This document shows, piece after piece, positions 33,089 through 41,531 of a DNA stretch of 64,000 bases (positions are counted from its first letter, which is position 1; every line of letters starts with the position of its first letter). Origin of the DNA: UBA961 sp049317525. Its GTDB lineage: Bacteria > Bacteroidota > Ignavibacteria > Kapaibacteriales > UBA961. Position numbers and translations under genes: made by a program. Below the pieces are notes generated by a model, which saw only the letters and a program-made list of their open reading frames with translations, did not search any database and had not been told where the DNA came from. Where the stretch lies: the NCBI GenBank assembly GCA_049317525.1, contig JBMOIC010000005.1, forward strand, positions 1 to 64,000. The letters run 5' to 3'.

Positions 33089-34645
33089 TTAAAAAGGATT
33101 ACCATTATGATCTGTATATAAGGGAAGTATAATTGTAATCATTGTACCTTTTCCAATTGTACTTTCTGCTGTAATTATCCCTTGATGTGCTTCAATAATC
33201 CATTTTACGATTGATAATCCAAGGCCATTTCCTTGAATATCTTTAGACCTAGCCTGATCAGCCCTGAAGAATCTGTCAAAAATATGAGGTAAATGCTCTT
33301 CAGAAATGCCAACACCGGTATCGCTTAACCGTAAAACAACATCATTACCCTGTTTAACCAATCGAATCAGAATATCACCACCAATATTGGTGTATTTTAC
33401 TGAATTATCCACAATATTTAATAATGCTTGATGAAGCCTTATATCGTCACCTTCCACAAATAAACCAGGCTCTATCATCTTTCCAACTGTGATGCTTTTT
33501 TCTTCGGCTAATATATCGGCATCTTCGCTAATCTCTTCTAACATCAAGCTTAAATTTACACGTTTTTGTTCTATATGAACTTGTCCGGTTTCAGCCCTAG
33601 AGATATCTAATAAAGTTCTTACTACATTCGATAGTCTTTCTACTTCCTCCAAACAGCTTATAATTAAAACCTGATATTCTCTAGTAGATTTTTCACTTTT
33701 AAGAGCAACTTCTAATTCTCCGGTAAGGATTGCTAAGGGTGTTCTAAGTTCATGAGAAACATCTGCAGTAAACTGTTTTATTTGATAGAATGACCCTTCT
33801 AATCTTGTAATCATTTCATTCAGTGTATGGGTTAGCCTTGCAACTTCATCGTTAGTTTTAGGCTCGGGAAGTCTATTACTTAGATTGCTAGCTGTGATTT
33901 CTCTTGCTGAAGTAGCTAAATCATCGATAGGTTTTAAAGACACTCTTGCTAGAATAAAACCGCCAATTGTTGAAATAAGAAGTACAACTGGAAATCCTAT
34001 TAAAAGGGAAGTAAACAATTCATACAAAGTAGTATCTATGTCTTCTAAGGAATATCCAACCGAAATATATGCTTGTTTCGTTCTGATTCTTAATAATCTA
34101 AGATTATGGCTTTTACCTGTAAGAATATGAACAGATGAGATAATAGGCTCGAAACCATTTGTATTGTGTAAGGGTACAGTTGCCAAAGAATTTGTATCAA
34201 GATTTTCTGAACGCCAAACTATTTGTCCTTTAAGATCTGATATTTGGATATAGAAATTTTTAGGATTAAAGAGGATATGTTCATACACAGCAGACCAAAC
34301 GGGGTCTTCGTCTACTCCATTACTATCATTTCTAAATGCTATTGAAGTATCCGAAAGAACTATTTTATCTCTAAAAAATGCGAATGAATCAGCTGCAATT
34401 TCTTTTTGTTGACGATAATATTTTTTTCTTCTTGGAGCAGGTTTTAAAGGTTGCATCGTTTCTCTTTGTTTCTTTTGAATAATATAATCCAAAGAATGAG
34501 AAACTCTTTCTAATGATGCATCTAAATTTTGATATAAATCGCTAGAAACTGTTATATATGCTGCTATTCCAAAGGTTAATAAAGTACCTGAAACGATAGC
34601 ACTATACCAGAAAACAAGGCGAAAACGCAAAGAAATATTTTTCAT
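33089..34645 (-). CDS. Membrane sensor histidine kinase (HAMP, HisKA, HATPase)
   Basis: A 518-residue kinase. A first helix (about 11-33) is followed by a 165-residue periplasmic sensor region rich in charged residues, including PRRKKYY. A second helix spans about 210-235, HAMP about 231-285, and the phosphoacceptor is H298 in DVSHELRTPLAIL. The ATPase domain shows the N-box (NIVDNSVKY), DTGVGI (G1) and GNGLGLSIVKWI (G2), all intact. It resembles ArlS/CusS-type sensors. No response regulator gene is adjacent, so its partner lies outside. Confidence 0.93.
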   Translation of the reverse strand: MKNISLRFRLVFWYSAIVSGTLLTFGIAAYITVSSDLYQNLDASLERVSHSLDYIIQKKQRETMQPLKPAPRRKKYYRQQKEIAADSFAFFRDKIVLSDTSIAFRNDSNGVDEDPVWSAVYEHILFNPKNFYIQISDLKGQIVWRSENLDTNSLATVPLHNTNGFEPIISSVHILTGKSHNLRLLRIRTKQAYISVGYSLEDIDTTLYELFTSLLIGFPVVLLISTIGGFILARVSLKPIDDLATSAREITASNLSNRLPEPKTNDEVARLTHTLNEMITRLEGSFYQIKQFTADVSHELRTPLAILTGELEVALKSEKSTREYQVLIISCLEEVERLSNVVRTLLDISRAETGQVHIEQKRVNLSLMLEEISEDADILAEEKSITVGKMIEPGLFVEGDDIRLHQALLNIVDNSVKYTNIGGDILIRLVKQGNDVVLRLSDTGVGISEEHLPHIFDRFFRADQARSKDIQGNGLGLSIVKWIIEAHQGIITAESTIGKGTMITIILPLYTDHNGNPF

Positions 34646-34679
34646 AAATAGGTTTTCTTATAAGAAAGCCACGTCGATA

Positions 34680-34715
34680 AAATAAAAAAATGGGTACAGT
34701 TTTTACGCTGCACCC
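34680..34715 (-). terminator. Terminator of the FG-GAP giant gene
   Basis: On the minus strand GGGTGCAG (34715-34708) pairs with CTGTACCC (34699-34692), eight pairs with one GU, loop of 8. ATTTTTTTATTTT follows. Confidence 0.88.
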
Positions 34716-34735
34716 AATATACTGTATTCATTACA

Positions 34736-37700
34736 TTATCTAAGGCTAATAACTTCTGTCCATTCTATATTGCCAGACTTCAATCTTACATAATATATGC
34801 CGGTTGGAAGGCTAGACAGATTAAGCTGATTCTTATATATACCATTGTCATTTGTAGCAAAAGGTATAGATAATATATTCTGTCCTAATACTGATGTAAT
34901 TGAAAGTATACCTTGTATGGGCCCATAATGCTGTAATGATAAGGTTATAATATCAGAAGCTGGATTTGGATATATAACAAATGACTTTTTAGTTGTCCAA
35001 TCTTGCGTAGACGTAGCTACTCTGAAGCCAAAAGATTGGTTTTTGCATGAATTTTTGTCTCCAATTTCAACAACATAGTTTCCAGTGCCATCTCTTTGGG
35101 TATAAATTAATGTTCTTGATGTAGCGCCTTTTATTAGAACACTATCTTTGTACCATTGATATGTAATGGCATCAGTAATACATGTTAAAGTAGAATCATT
35201 TATTTTATCTATGATTGGCTGATTGGGACGTTTATTGACTTTTACTGTAATTGAATCGTAAATAGCACATTGCAATGCATCTTTTATCTCAATTTTGAAT
35301 GTAGTAGTTGCATTAGGGCGCGCAATTGGAACTTGTTCGATTAAACTGCTTAAGCCACCACTGCTTGGTGTCCACTTAAATTTATAAGGTGGTGTGCCAC
35401 CTTTTATGATAAGCGGTAATTGAATTGAATCACCTTCGCAAATGATAAATGAATCTGGTAAATCAGTGCTTAATGCTGGATTGACAATTACATTTATCGT
35501 ATCTTTTACTACGCAAAAACTTCCATCAATTACTGTGCAAATATACGTAGTTGTTTTTGCTGGATTTGCTAATGGCCTTGCAATAGAAACCGAACTTAAT
35601 CCTGCAACTGGTTCCCATGAATATTGATATGGTGGAAGGCCACCAGAGACAATATTCCCAATTTCTTTTCCTGAAGACTCGCATAAAACTATATCGGGTG
35701 CATATCCAAATTTAGTATTACAAGCCGCACCGGTTCTAAAATCTATTTCGCCAGGAGTATTATAATTATTACAGAACCATCGGCTAAAATGCTGTGTATT
35801 ACCTTCGGCTAATTTATATTCAAATCTCATTCTCCATTTATAGGAAGAATTTACACTAAGTGCGCTAATATTTTGAATGATATCTTTTAGGCCTTGGATA
35901 TCTGTCCACGTTGATGAAGTAACTGTATTCTTATTATTAAATGCTTGATTTAAGGGTTTAACTTCTATAATTGGCCGTACAAATGTTCTTCCAGTGAAAG
36001 GAAAATATGATGCACCAATATCTACAGAGCTAGAATTCTCGACTCTTAATGAAATAGTGATTGGAGAGTTAGTTCCTTTTTTATACTGCAATGTGCTACC
36101 TTTAGACCCAGTATTTCCATTGCCATAAAATATAGCAACCATGCCGTTTTTAGGGCTAAAGCCAGAATCGTATGATCTTGTAGAAACTGCTAAATCAGGA
36201 TAACCATCGCCATTTATATCTGCAATTGGAGCAATACATGCCCCAGCGGTTTCTTGTAAACCAGATGATTTATATGTCCAAACCGGTAAAGCAGATAGAC
36301 CATTTGAAGATCCAAGATACAGGCGTGATCTATGTGCATTTGCATTTGATGAAAATAAGCCCGAACCCACAACAATATCACCATATCCATCATTATTGAT
36401 ATCACCAATAGACCCAGCAGACTTTCCAAACTCTAATGCTGTGATGTCTCCCTCGGCTGTCCATATTGATTGCTTCGATGCACCTTTTGCAGACCCTAAA
36501 AATAGCTGGATTATTCCTTCATTTGTTTGGCCTTTATCATACAATGTAGATGCTATTAATAGATCAGAAAAGCCATCATTATTAATATCACCAGCAGATG
36601 CTACATTAGCGCCAAATAATGCTTTATATTGATTTCCAGAGACAATCCATCCTGCTGAATCTGCTATTCCATTAGGAATGCCATAATGAATATAAACGCG
36701 CCCTTGATCATCTTGAGCAGTATTTACATCATATGATGGAGCTCCAATGATAATGTCATTGATGCCATCTCCATTGATATCACCTGCCGAAGCAACTGAT
36801 GCACCAAATTCCGATCCTGTTTGTGGGCCAATTTTAGACCAATAATTATTAGTATTCAAACCGTATTCGCTTCCAAACATTACATTTGCTTTACCTGCAT
36901 TTTCTATAGTAGAAGAAAATCCTGGTTCACCTAAAACAATATCTGAATATCCATCTAGATTAATATCACCTGCATAGCATAAAGAAAACCCAAATTTTCC
37001 ACCAGCTTGTGAACCTGAGAACACAGTTTTTGCTTTTAGTTCTACACCTGTTTTAGAGCCATAATACACATAAATTCTTCCAATATCTTGCTGTGAAGAA
37101 TTTGCATCATCAAAAAATGGCGCACTAACAATTAAGTCAGCAAATCCATCTCCATTTAGATCTCCATTAGCTGCTATTGCATATCCAAAACCCGCTCCAT
37201 TTTGATTTGGCCCAATCAATTCATTCTTTGCCACAATATCTATTCCAGATGCACTACCATAATGTATGGTTACTCTTCCTTGATCTGCAGATATGCCATC
37301 ATAAAATGGCGATCCAACTGCAAAATCACCAAATCCATCACCATTAAAATCTGCTCTGCCGGAAACTGTCCATCCATATTCTTCATTATCTTGTGCTGCT
37401 TCTATCACTTGATTAGGACTTGATGCAAAAAAGATTTGTTTGCCAAAAGAAACGGTGATTGCACCTTCTTGTAATTGACCATTTTTATAATATGGTGCAC
37501 CGGCACATATATCTGATATTCCGTCTCCATTAATATCGCCACATATACCGATTGAACTCCCAAGCTTGGCTCCAGCCTGATCACTTTCAGAAAACAATTT
37601 GCCAGTGCTAAGCCCTGTTTGAGAACCATAATATGTAAACACAGCACCTTCTTGATTTTGCCCTGATGAAAATCCTGGGCATCCAGCAATCATATCTGAT

Positions 37701-40700
37701 ATACCATCTGCATTAAAATCTCCATAACCTGAAATAGATGTACCCAGTTTACTTCCATTAGTATTACTTTCGGTATACCAAGACGGTATAATGCTTAAGC
37801 CCTGTTTATTACCATAAAATACATTGATAATACCTTCATTATTTTGTCCATTAGAAAAGCTTGGTGCTCCAATTGCAATATCGGTTATGCCATCCATATT
37901 TACATCGCCAATATTTGCTATTGCATAACCTAATTCACTATTATCATTAGAGATTGAATGGCGCCAATTAACAGTATCAGATGGTTTAGTTTTTCTTCCA
38001 AAATAGCAGAAAACCCCACCTTCTGGGGCTAAATCAGAATCACTATTATACGATGGTGCGCCAATAAATATATCATTATATGTATCAGCATTTATATCTG
38101 CAGAGGCAATAGTAGCACCAAATCTGCATCCAGAATTAGGCCCATAAGAAGTCCATAAAATAGAATCTGGGCCAATTGGATTGCCTGAAAAAAGCATCAC
38201 CATACCAACATTACCATTACTATTTGATGCTCCAGGAGCACCAACAAGAATATCAGAAAAACCATCATTATTGATATCTCCGGCACTTGCTACGCTTGCG
38301 CCAAGATTTGCTCCAATTTGATTTGATTCATATTGCCAAAAAGGAGAAGATGAACTAATCCCTTGGGCACTACCCAAGAAAATCATCAGTTTTCCTTCGG
38401 CATTTTGTCCATTAGAATAACCTGGTGCTCCAACAAGAATATCAGAATATCCATCGCCATTAATATCACCTGCACTAGCTACAGATGCACCCATTCTGGC
38501 ATTCATAGAATTGCTTTCATATATCCATGAAGGAATAGAGCTAAAACCTGAGGCACTACCAAGATAGACTTGGATCCGCCCTTCGGATTGCTCACCGTTT
38601 TCATAATCAGGAGACCCCGCAATCATATCATCATAACCGTCGCCGTTGATATCGCCTGCAGGAGCTAATGAAGCACCTAATTGCGCTAATGGAATATCAG
38701 TTTCTAATACCTTATCTGATGAACTTAAAGAGGAGCTTATGCCATAATAAATGGAAACTTGACCTTCTTCTCTGAGATCATCATCATAATAAGGAGCTCC
38801 AATACCAAAATCAGACTTTGTATCAAAATTAATATCACCTAATCCAGAAACAGAAGTACCAAATTGAGCATCTGCTTGATTGCCCTCTGATGTCCATCCA
38901 GCATTTTGGCTGATAGACACTGTATTTCCGAAATAGAGATATGCTTTACCTTCATCTAATTGTCCATTATCAAAAAGTGGCGCTCCAATAATGAAATCTG
39001 CATTGCCATCATTATTTATATCACCAACACAGGCAACACTTTGGCCATATCGTGCATTAGCTTGATTACTTTCATTTGTCCAAGCCGGATTAGTACTTAA
39101 ACCATTTGATGTTCCATAAAAACAATATGCTCTGCCTTCACTTTGTTCTCCATTTGAATAAAATGGAGCACCAATAAGAACATCATTAAAACCGTCGCCA
39201 TTCAGATCACTACATAAGGCAACAGAAGTTCCACATTCTGCATTAGCTTGATTAGATTCAAATTGCCATGCAGCATTTGTGGAAAGTCCATTTGTAGATG
39301 AAAAATACACTCTTACGCATCCCTCATTGATATGACCATTATCATAAAAAGGGATTCCAATAAGTAAATCTGATTTTGAATCTCCATTAATGTCCAAACC
39401 ACCTGAGATAGAAATACCCATTCTTGCATCAATCTGATTACTTTCTACCATCCATGGTGAAGTATTTGCAAGCGATCCATTTCCACCAAAATAAACAAAT
39501 ACAGCTCCTTCATCTAATTGTCCATTATCATAATAAGGAGCAGAGATTGCGATGTCTATAGTATCATCATTATTAGCTTTTCCTGCTGAACTTATGGCAT
39601 ATCCAAACCGCGCATTTGCTTGATTTGATTCTTTCATTATAGCTGGAGTACTAATAATTCCAGAAGAACTTCCTAAGTATAAGAATGCTGCACCTTCATC
39701 TATTTGGCCATTATCATAACGAGGTGCACCAACCATGATATCATCGTAACCATCTTTATTGATATCTCCAATTCCTGCAACAGAAAATCCAAACTCGGAA
39801 TTAGCTTGTCCTGATGATAGAACAATTTGAGGTTGCTTTTCTGGTCCATTTACTGATCCTAAAAAAACAAAAACTGCTCCCTCATCTGTTTTTGCAATAT
39901 CATATTTTGGCATTCCTGCTGCAAAATCACCAATACCATCACCATTTATATCGCCTAAAGGAGTTAAAACAGAACCAAAGAAAGCTTCAAATTGATTGCC
40001 ATCCATACTCCAATCTGGTGTAGCTGATAATGGATCTATCGTTATAGGATATACTGCTTGTTTATCATCAATATTCAAAGCAATCGTATTGTTTTTCAAA
40101 GAAAATGATGCATCTAATAATGTATTATTAGCATCCCATACTTTTAAATCTTTATATGTAATAACGATTTCAGAACTATGTTTATCTATAAAAGCAATAC
40201 CATCATTATTCATTAAGAAAGGTGTTAATTCATCACTCTCTGTTTTAAGCTCAACAGTTAATATTGAATCTCCCATTGGTTTAGCATGCACGATAAAGTT
40301 CTGTCTTAAACCTTGTGTTGAATTTATATATTCGATAGTAAAATCTTCATTAATGATATTCATCAATGAATCATTAATATCTACTTGAGGATTATGAGAA
40401 ATGTTTAAACTATGAGAGCCTTTATGAATGCTCTGTAATTCTATGGTGTTTTTCCAAGTATTCTTATGTAAACTTTGCAATGAAAATGAATAATCACAAA
40501 ATTCAATTGCTATATGTTGAGTAGGATTATTAGAAGTATAAGAATGAGTCCTGGATTCTATTCTATAATCAGAATCTTTATTCTGACTACATACAATGGA
40601 TTTTTTGGATATAGCATCCTTCTTAAAACAAAGATCTATATCTAAAAAAGTAAAAGCTGAAACAGCGATAATGAGAGATAAAAACAATCCCTTGTAAATA

Positions 40701-40717
40701 GTGCCTTTAAAGCCCAT
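34736..40717 (-). CDS. Giant exported FG-GAP/integrin-alpha-like protein with T9SS sorting domain
   Basis: The start at 40717 gives 1993 residues with a signal segment (GLFLSLIIAVSAFTF). GGAG lies 9 nt upstream. An ATG at 40771 would be 18 residues longer but coincides with a promoter-like box, so it is not used. I count 21 FG-GAP repeats of about 60-65 residues with the calcium-binding motif DINGDG or a variant and the ending EG..VYFG. After them comes a beta-rich part (about 1650-1880) with Ig-like segments (CNTKFGYAPDIVLCES and the proline-rich repeats), and a T9SS type A sorting domain with YPNPASDIITLSL near the C-terminus. Such proteins sit on the surface or outside the cell, bind calcium and may mediate adhesion. 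Confidence 0.9.
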   Translation of the reverse strand: MGFKGTIYKGLFLSLIIAVSAFTFLDIDLCFKKDAISKKSIVCSQNKDSDYRIESRTHSYTSNNPTQHIAIEFCDYSFSLQSLHKNTWKNTIELQSIHKGSHSLNISHNPQVDINDSLMNIINEDFTIEYINSTQGLRQNFIVHAKPMGDSILTVELKTESDELTPFLMNNDGIAFIDKHSSEIVITYKDLKVWDANNTLLDASFSLKNNTIALNIDDKQAVYPITIDPLSATPDWSMDGNQFEAFFGSVLTPLGDINGDGIGDFAAGMPKYDIAKTDEGAVFVFLGSVNGPEKQPQIVLSSGQANSEFGFSVAGIGDINKDGYDDIMVGAPRYDNGQIDEGAAFLYLGSSSGIISTPAIMKESNQANARFGYAISSAGKANNDDTIDIAISAPYYDNGQLDEGAVFVYFGGNGSLANTSPWMVESNQIDARMGISISGGLDINGDSKSDLLIGIPFYDNGHINEGCVRVYFSSTNGLSTNAAWQFESNQANAECGTSVALCSDLNGDGFNDVLIGAPFYSNGEQSEGRAYCFYGTSNGLSTNPAWTNESNQANARYGQSVACVGDINNDGNADFIIGAPLFDNGQLDEGKAYLYFGNTVSISQNAGWTSEGNQADAQFGTSVSGLGDINFDTKSDFGIGAPYYDDDLREEGQVSIYYGISSSLSSSDKVLETDIPLAQLGASLAPAGDINGDGYDDMIAGSPDYENGEQSEGRIQVYLGSASGFSSIPSWIYESNSMNARMGASVASAGDINGDGYSDILVGAPGYSNGQNAEGKLMIFLGSAQGISSSSPFWQYESNQIGANLGASVASAGDINNDGFSDILVGAPGASNSNGNVGMVMLFSGNPIGPDSILWTSYGPNSGCRFGATIASADINADTYNDIFIGAPSYNSDSDLAPEGGVFCYFGRKTKPSDTVNWRHSISNDNSELGYAIANIGDVNMDGITDIAIGAPSFSNGQNNEGIINVFYGNKQGLSIIPSWYTESNTNGSKLGTSISGYGDFNADGISDMIAGCPGFSSGQNQEGAVFTYYGSQTGLSTGKLFSESDQAGAKLGSSIGICGDINGDGISDICAGAPYYKNGQLQEGAITVSFGKQIFFASSPNQVIEAAQDNEEYGWTVSGRADFNGDGFGDFAVGSPFYDGISADQGRVTIHYGSASGIDIVAKNELIGPNQNGAGFGYAIAANGDLNGDGFADLIVSAPFFDDANSSQQDIGRIYVYYGSKTGVELKAKTVFSGSQAGGKFGFSLCYAGDINLDGYSDIVLGEPGFSSTIENAGKANVMFGSEYGLNTNNYWSKIGPQTGSEFGASVASAGDINGDGINDIIIGAPSYDVNTAQDDQGRVYIHYGIPNGIADSAGWIVSGNQYKALFGANVASAGDINNDGFSDLLIASTLYDKGQTNEGIIQLFLGSAKGASKQSIWTAEGDITALEFGKSAGSIGDINNDGYGDIVVGSGLFSSNANAHRSRLYLGSSNGLSALPVWTYKSSGLQETAGACIAPIADINGDGYPDLAVSTRSYDSGFSPKNGMVAIFYGNGNTGSKGSTLQYKKGTNSPITISLRVENSSSVDIGASYFPFTGRTFVRPIIEVKPLNQAFNNKNTVTSSTWTDIQGLKDIIQNISALSVNSSYKWRMRFEYKLAEGNTQHFSRWFCNNYNTPGEIDFRTGAACNTKFGYAPDIVLCESSGKEIGNIVSGGLPPYQYSWEPVAGLSSVSIARPLANPAKTTTYICTVIDGSFCVVKDTINVIVNPALSTDLPDSFIICEGDSIQLPLIIKGGTPPYKFKWTPSSGGLSSLIEQVPIARPNATTTFKIEIKDALQCAIYDSITVKVNKRPNQPIIDKINDSTLTCITDAITYQWYKDSVLIKGATSRTLIYTQRDGTGNYVVEIGDKNSCKNQSFGFRVATSTQDWTTKKSFVIYPNPASDIITLSLQHYGPIQGILSITSVLGQNILSIPFATNDNGIYKNQLNLSSLPTGIYYVRLKSGNIEWTEVISLR

Positions 40718-40773
40718 TTGTAGAGTCTCCGCGTGAAATTGATAAATACTAAGAATAATGCTACTCTTCATTG

Positions 40774-40781
40774 CAAAATTA
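40774..40781 (-). promoter_or_regulatory. Likely -7 promoter element of the FG-GAP gene
   Basis: On the minus strand TAATTTTG matches TAnnTTTG. Transcription would start near the ATG at 40771, so translation should begin at the downstream ATG 40717, which has a GGAG site. This supports the shorter start. Confidence 0.4.
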
Positions 40782-40783
40782 CC

Positions 40784-41416
40784 TTATTTCAAGATAATAC
40801 CTGTCTCTATACTCCAAAATAATAAGTCCATCTCTTCCATTGGAATATGAATTTGTGAACAATACAGCAACCATAATTGTTCAATGTTAAGATAATGTTT
40901 TGAGTTTTTAATAATTGTTCCTTGCTCAATCACATTGCATGCTGCTAGATGCTTCAGGATATGTCTGTCTAATATTGTTGGACCAAATATTCCGATATTT
41001 CTCATGAAATGTGCAGATTCTTTTAATCCAAAACCTTTAATACGCGAACATAATATGTCTCGCAAGTGAAATGGGAAGTTTTTATGAGTATCAATTATTG
41101 ATTCTATTTCAGAAAAGTGATTCCTAAGTGACTGTAAATTCTTGCTTTTCTGATGATGAAATCGAATATAATGCTCAGGATTTCCTAAAATTGATACTGT
41201 ATCAAATCCATTAAGAAGAAAATCTTCTTTTTTTAGAATTGAACAAACAATATCAGCATGAATTGCTTTGGATTGAGGTGTTAAAATGCAATAACAAGCC
41301 TCATAAAACCATTCGCTCTTTTCGATTATTTTAAAATCAGATAATCTCTTTTGTATTTCAGATAATCGCTCTGAGTATAACTGCTTATAGTATGCGGGAA
41401 ATTCCATATTATTCAT
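40784..41416 (-). CDS. N-glycosylase/DNA lyase, Ogg2 type (HhH-GPD)
   Basis: A 210-residue base-excision enzyme that would remove 8-oxoguanine from DNA. The helix-hairpin-helix block reads IKGFGLKESAHFMRNIG with the catalytic lysine K132. The conserved aspartate is D150 in TILDRHILKHL. This arrangement matches the archaeal/Ogg2 group (MJ0724-like) rather than MutM or MutY. It is divergent from polA and 3 nt before the promoter of the giant gene. Together with MutT at the left end it fits an oxidised-guanine defence. Confidence 0.87.
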   Translation of the reverse strand: MNNMEFPAYYKQLYSERLSEIQKRLSDFKIIEKSEWFYEACYCILTPQSKAIHADIVCSILKKEDFLLNGFDTVSILGNPEHYIRFHHQKSKNLQSLRNHFSEIESIIDTHKNFPFHLRDILCSRIKGFGLKESAHFMRNIGIFGPTILDRHILKHLAACNVIEQGTIIKNSKHYLNIEQLWLLYCSQIHIPMEEMDLLFWSIETGIILK

Positions 41417-41531
41417 ATCGATAAAACACTATTAATATTGTGTGTAAGCTATCATTTCTGTTTTGATTCGTAATTTGCAAGAAACATATTTCATAAGCTA
41501 AAGAAACATTACTATTTGGATTATTTTTATT

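Noticed and set aside
37405..37689. Long open frames on either strand inside the FG-GAP gene
   Set aside because: They are shadows in other frames of a repeat-rich gene with clear protein repeats; no independent motifs.
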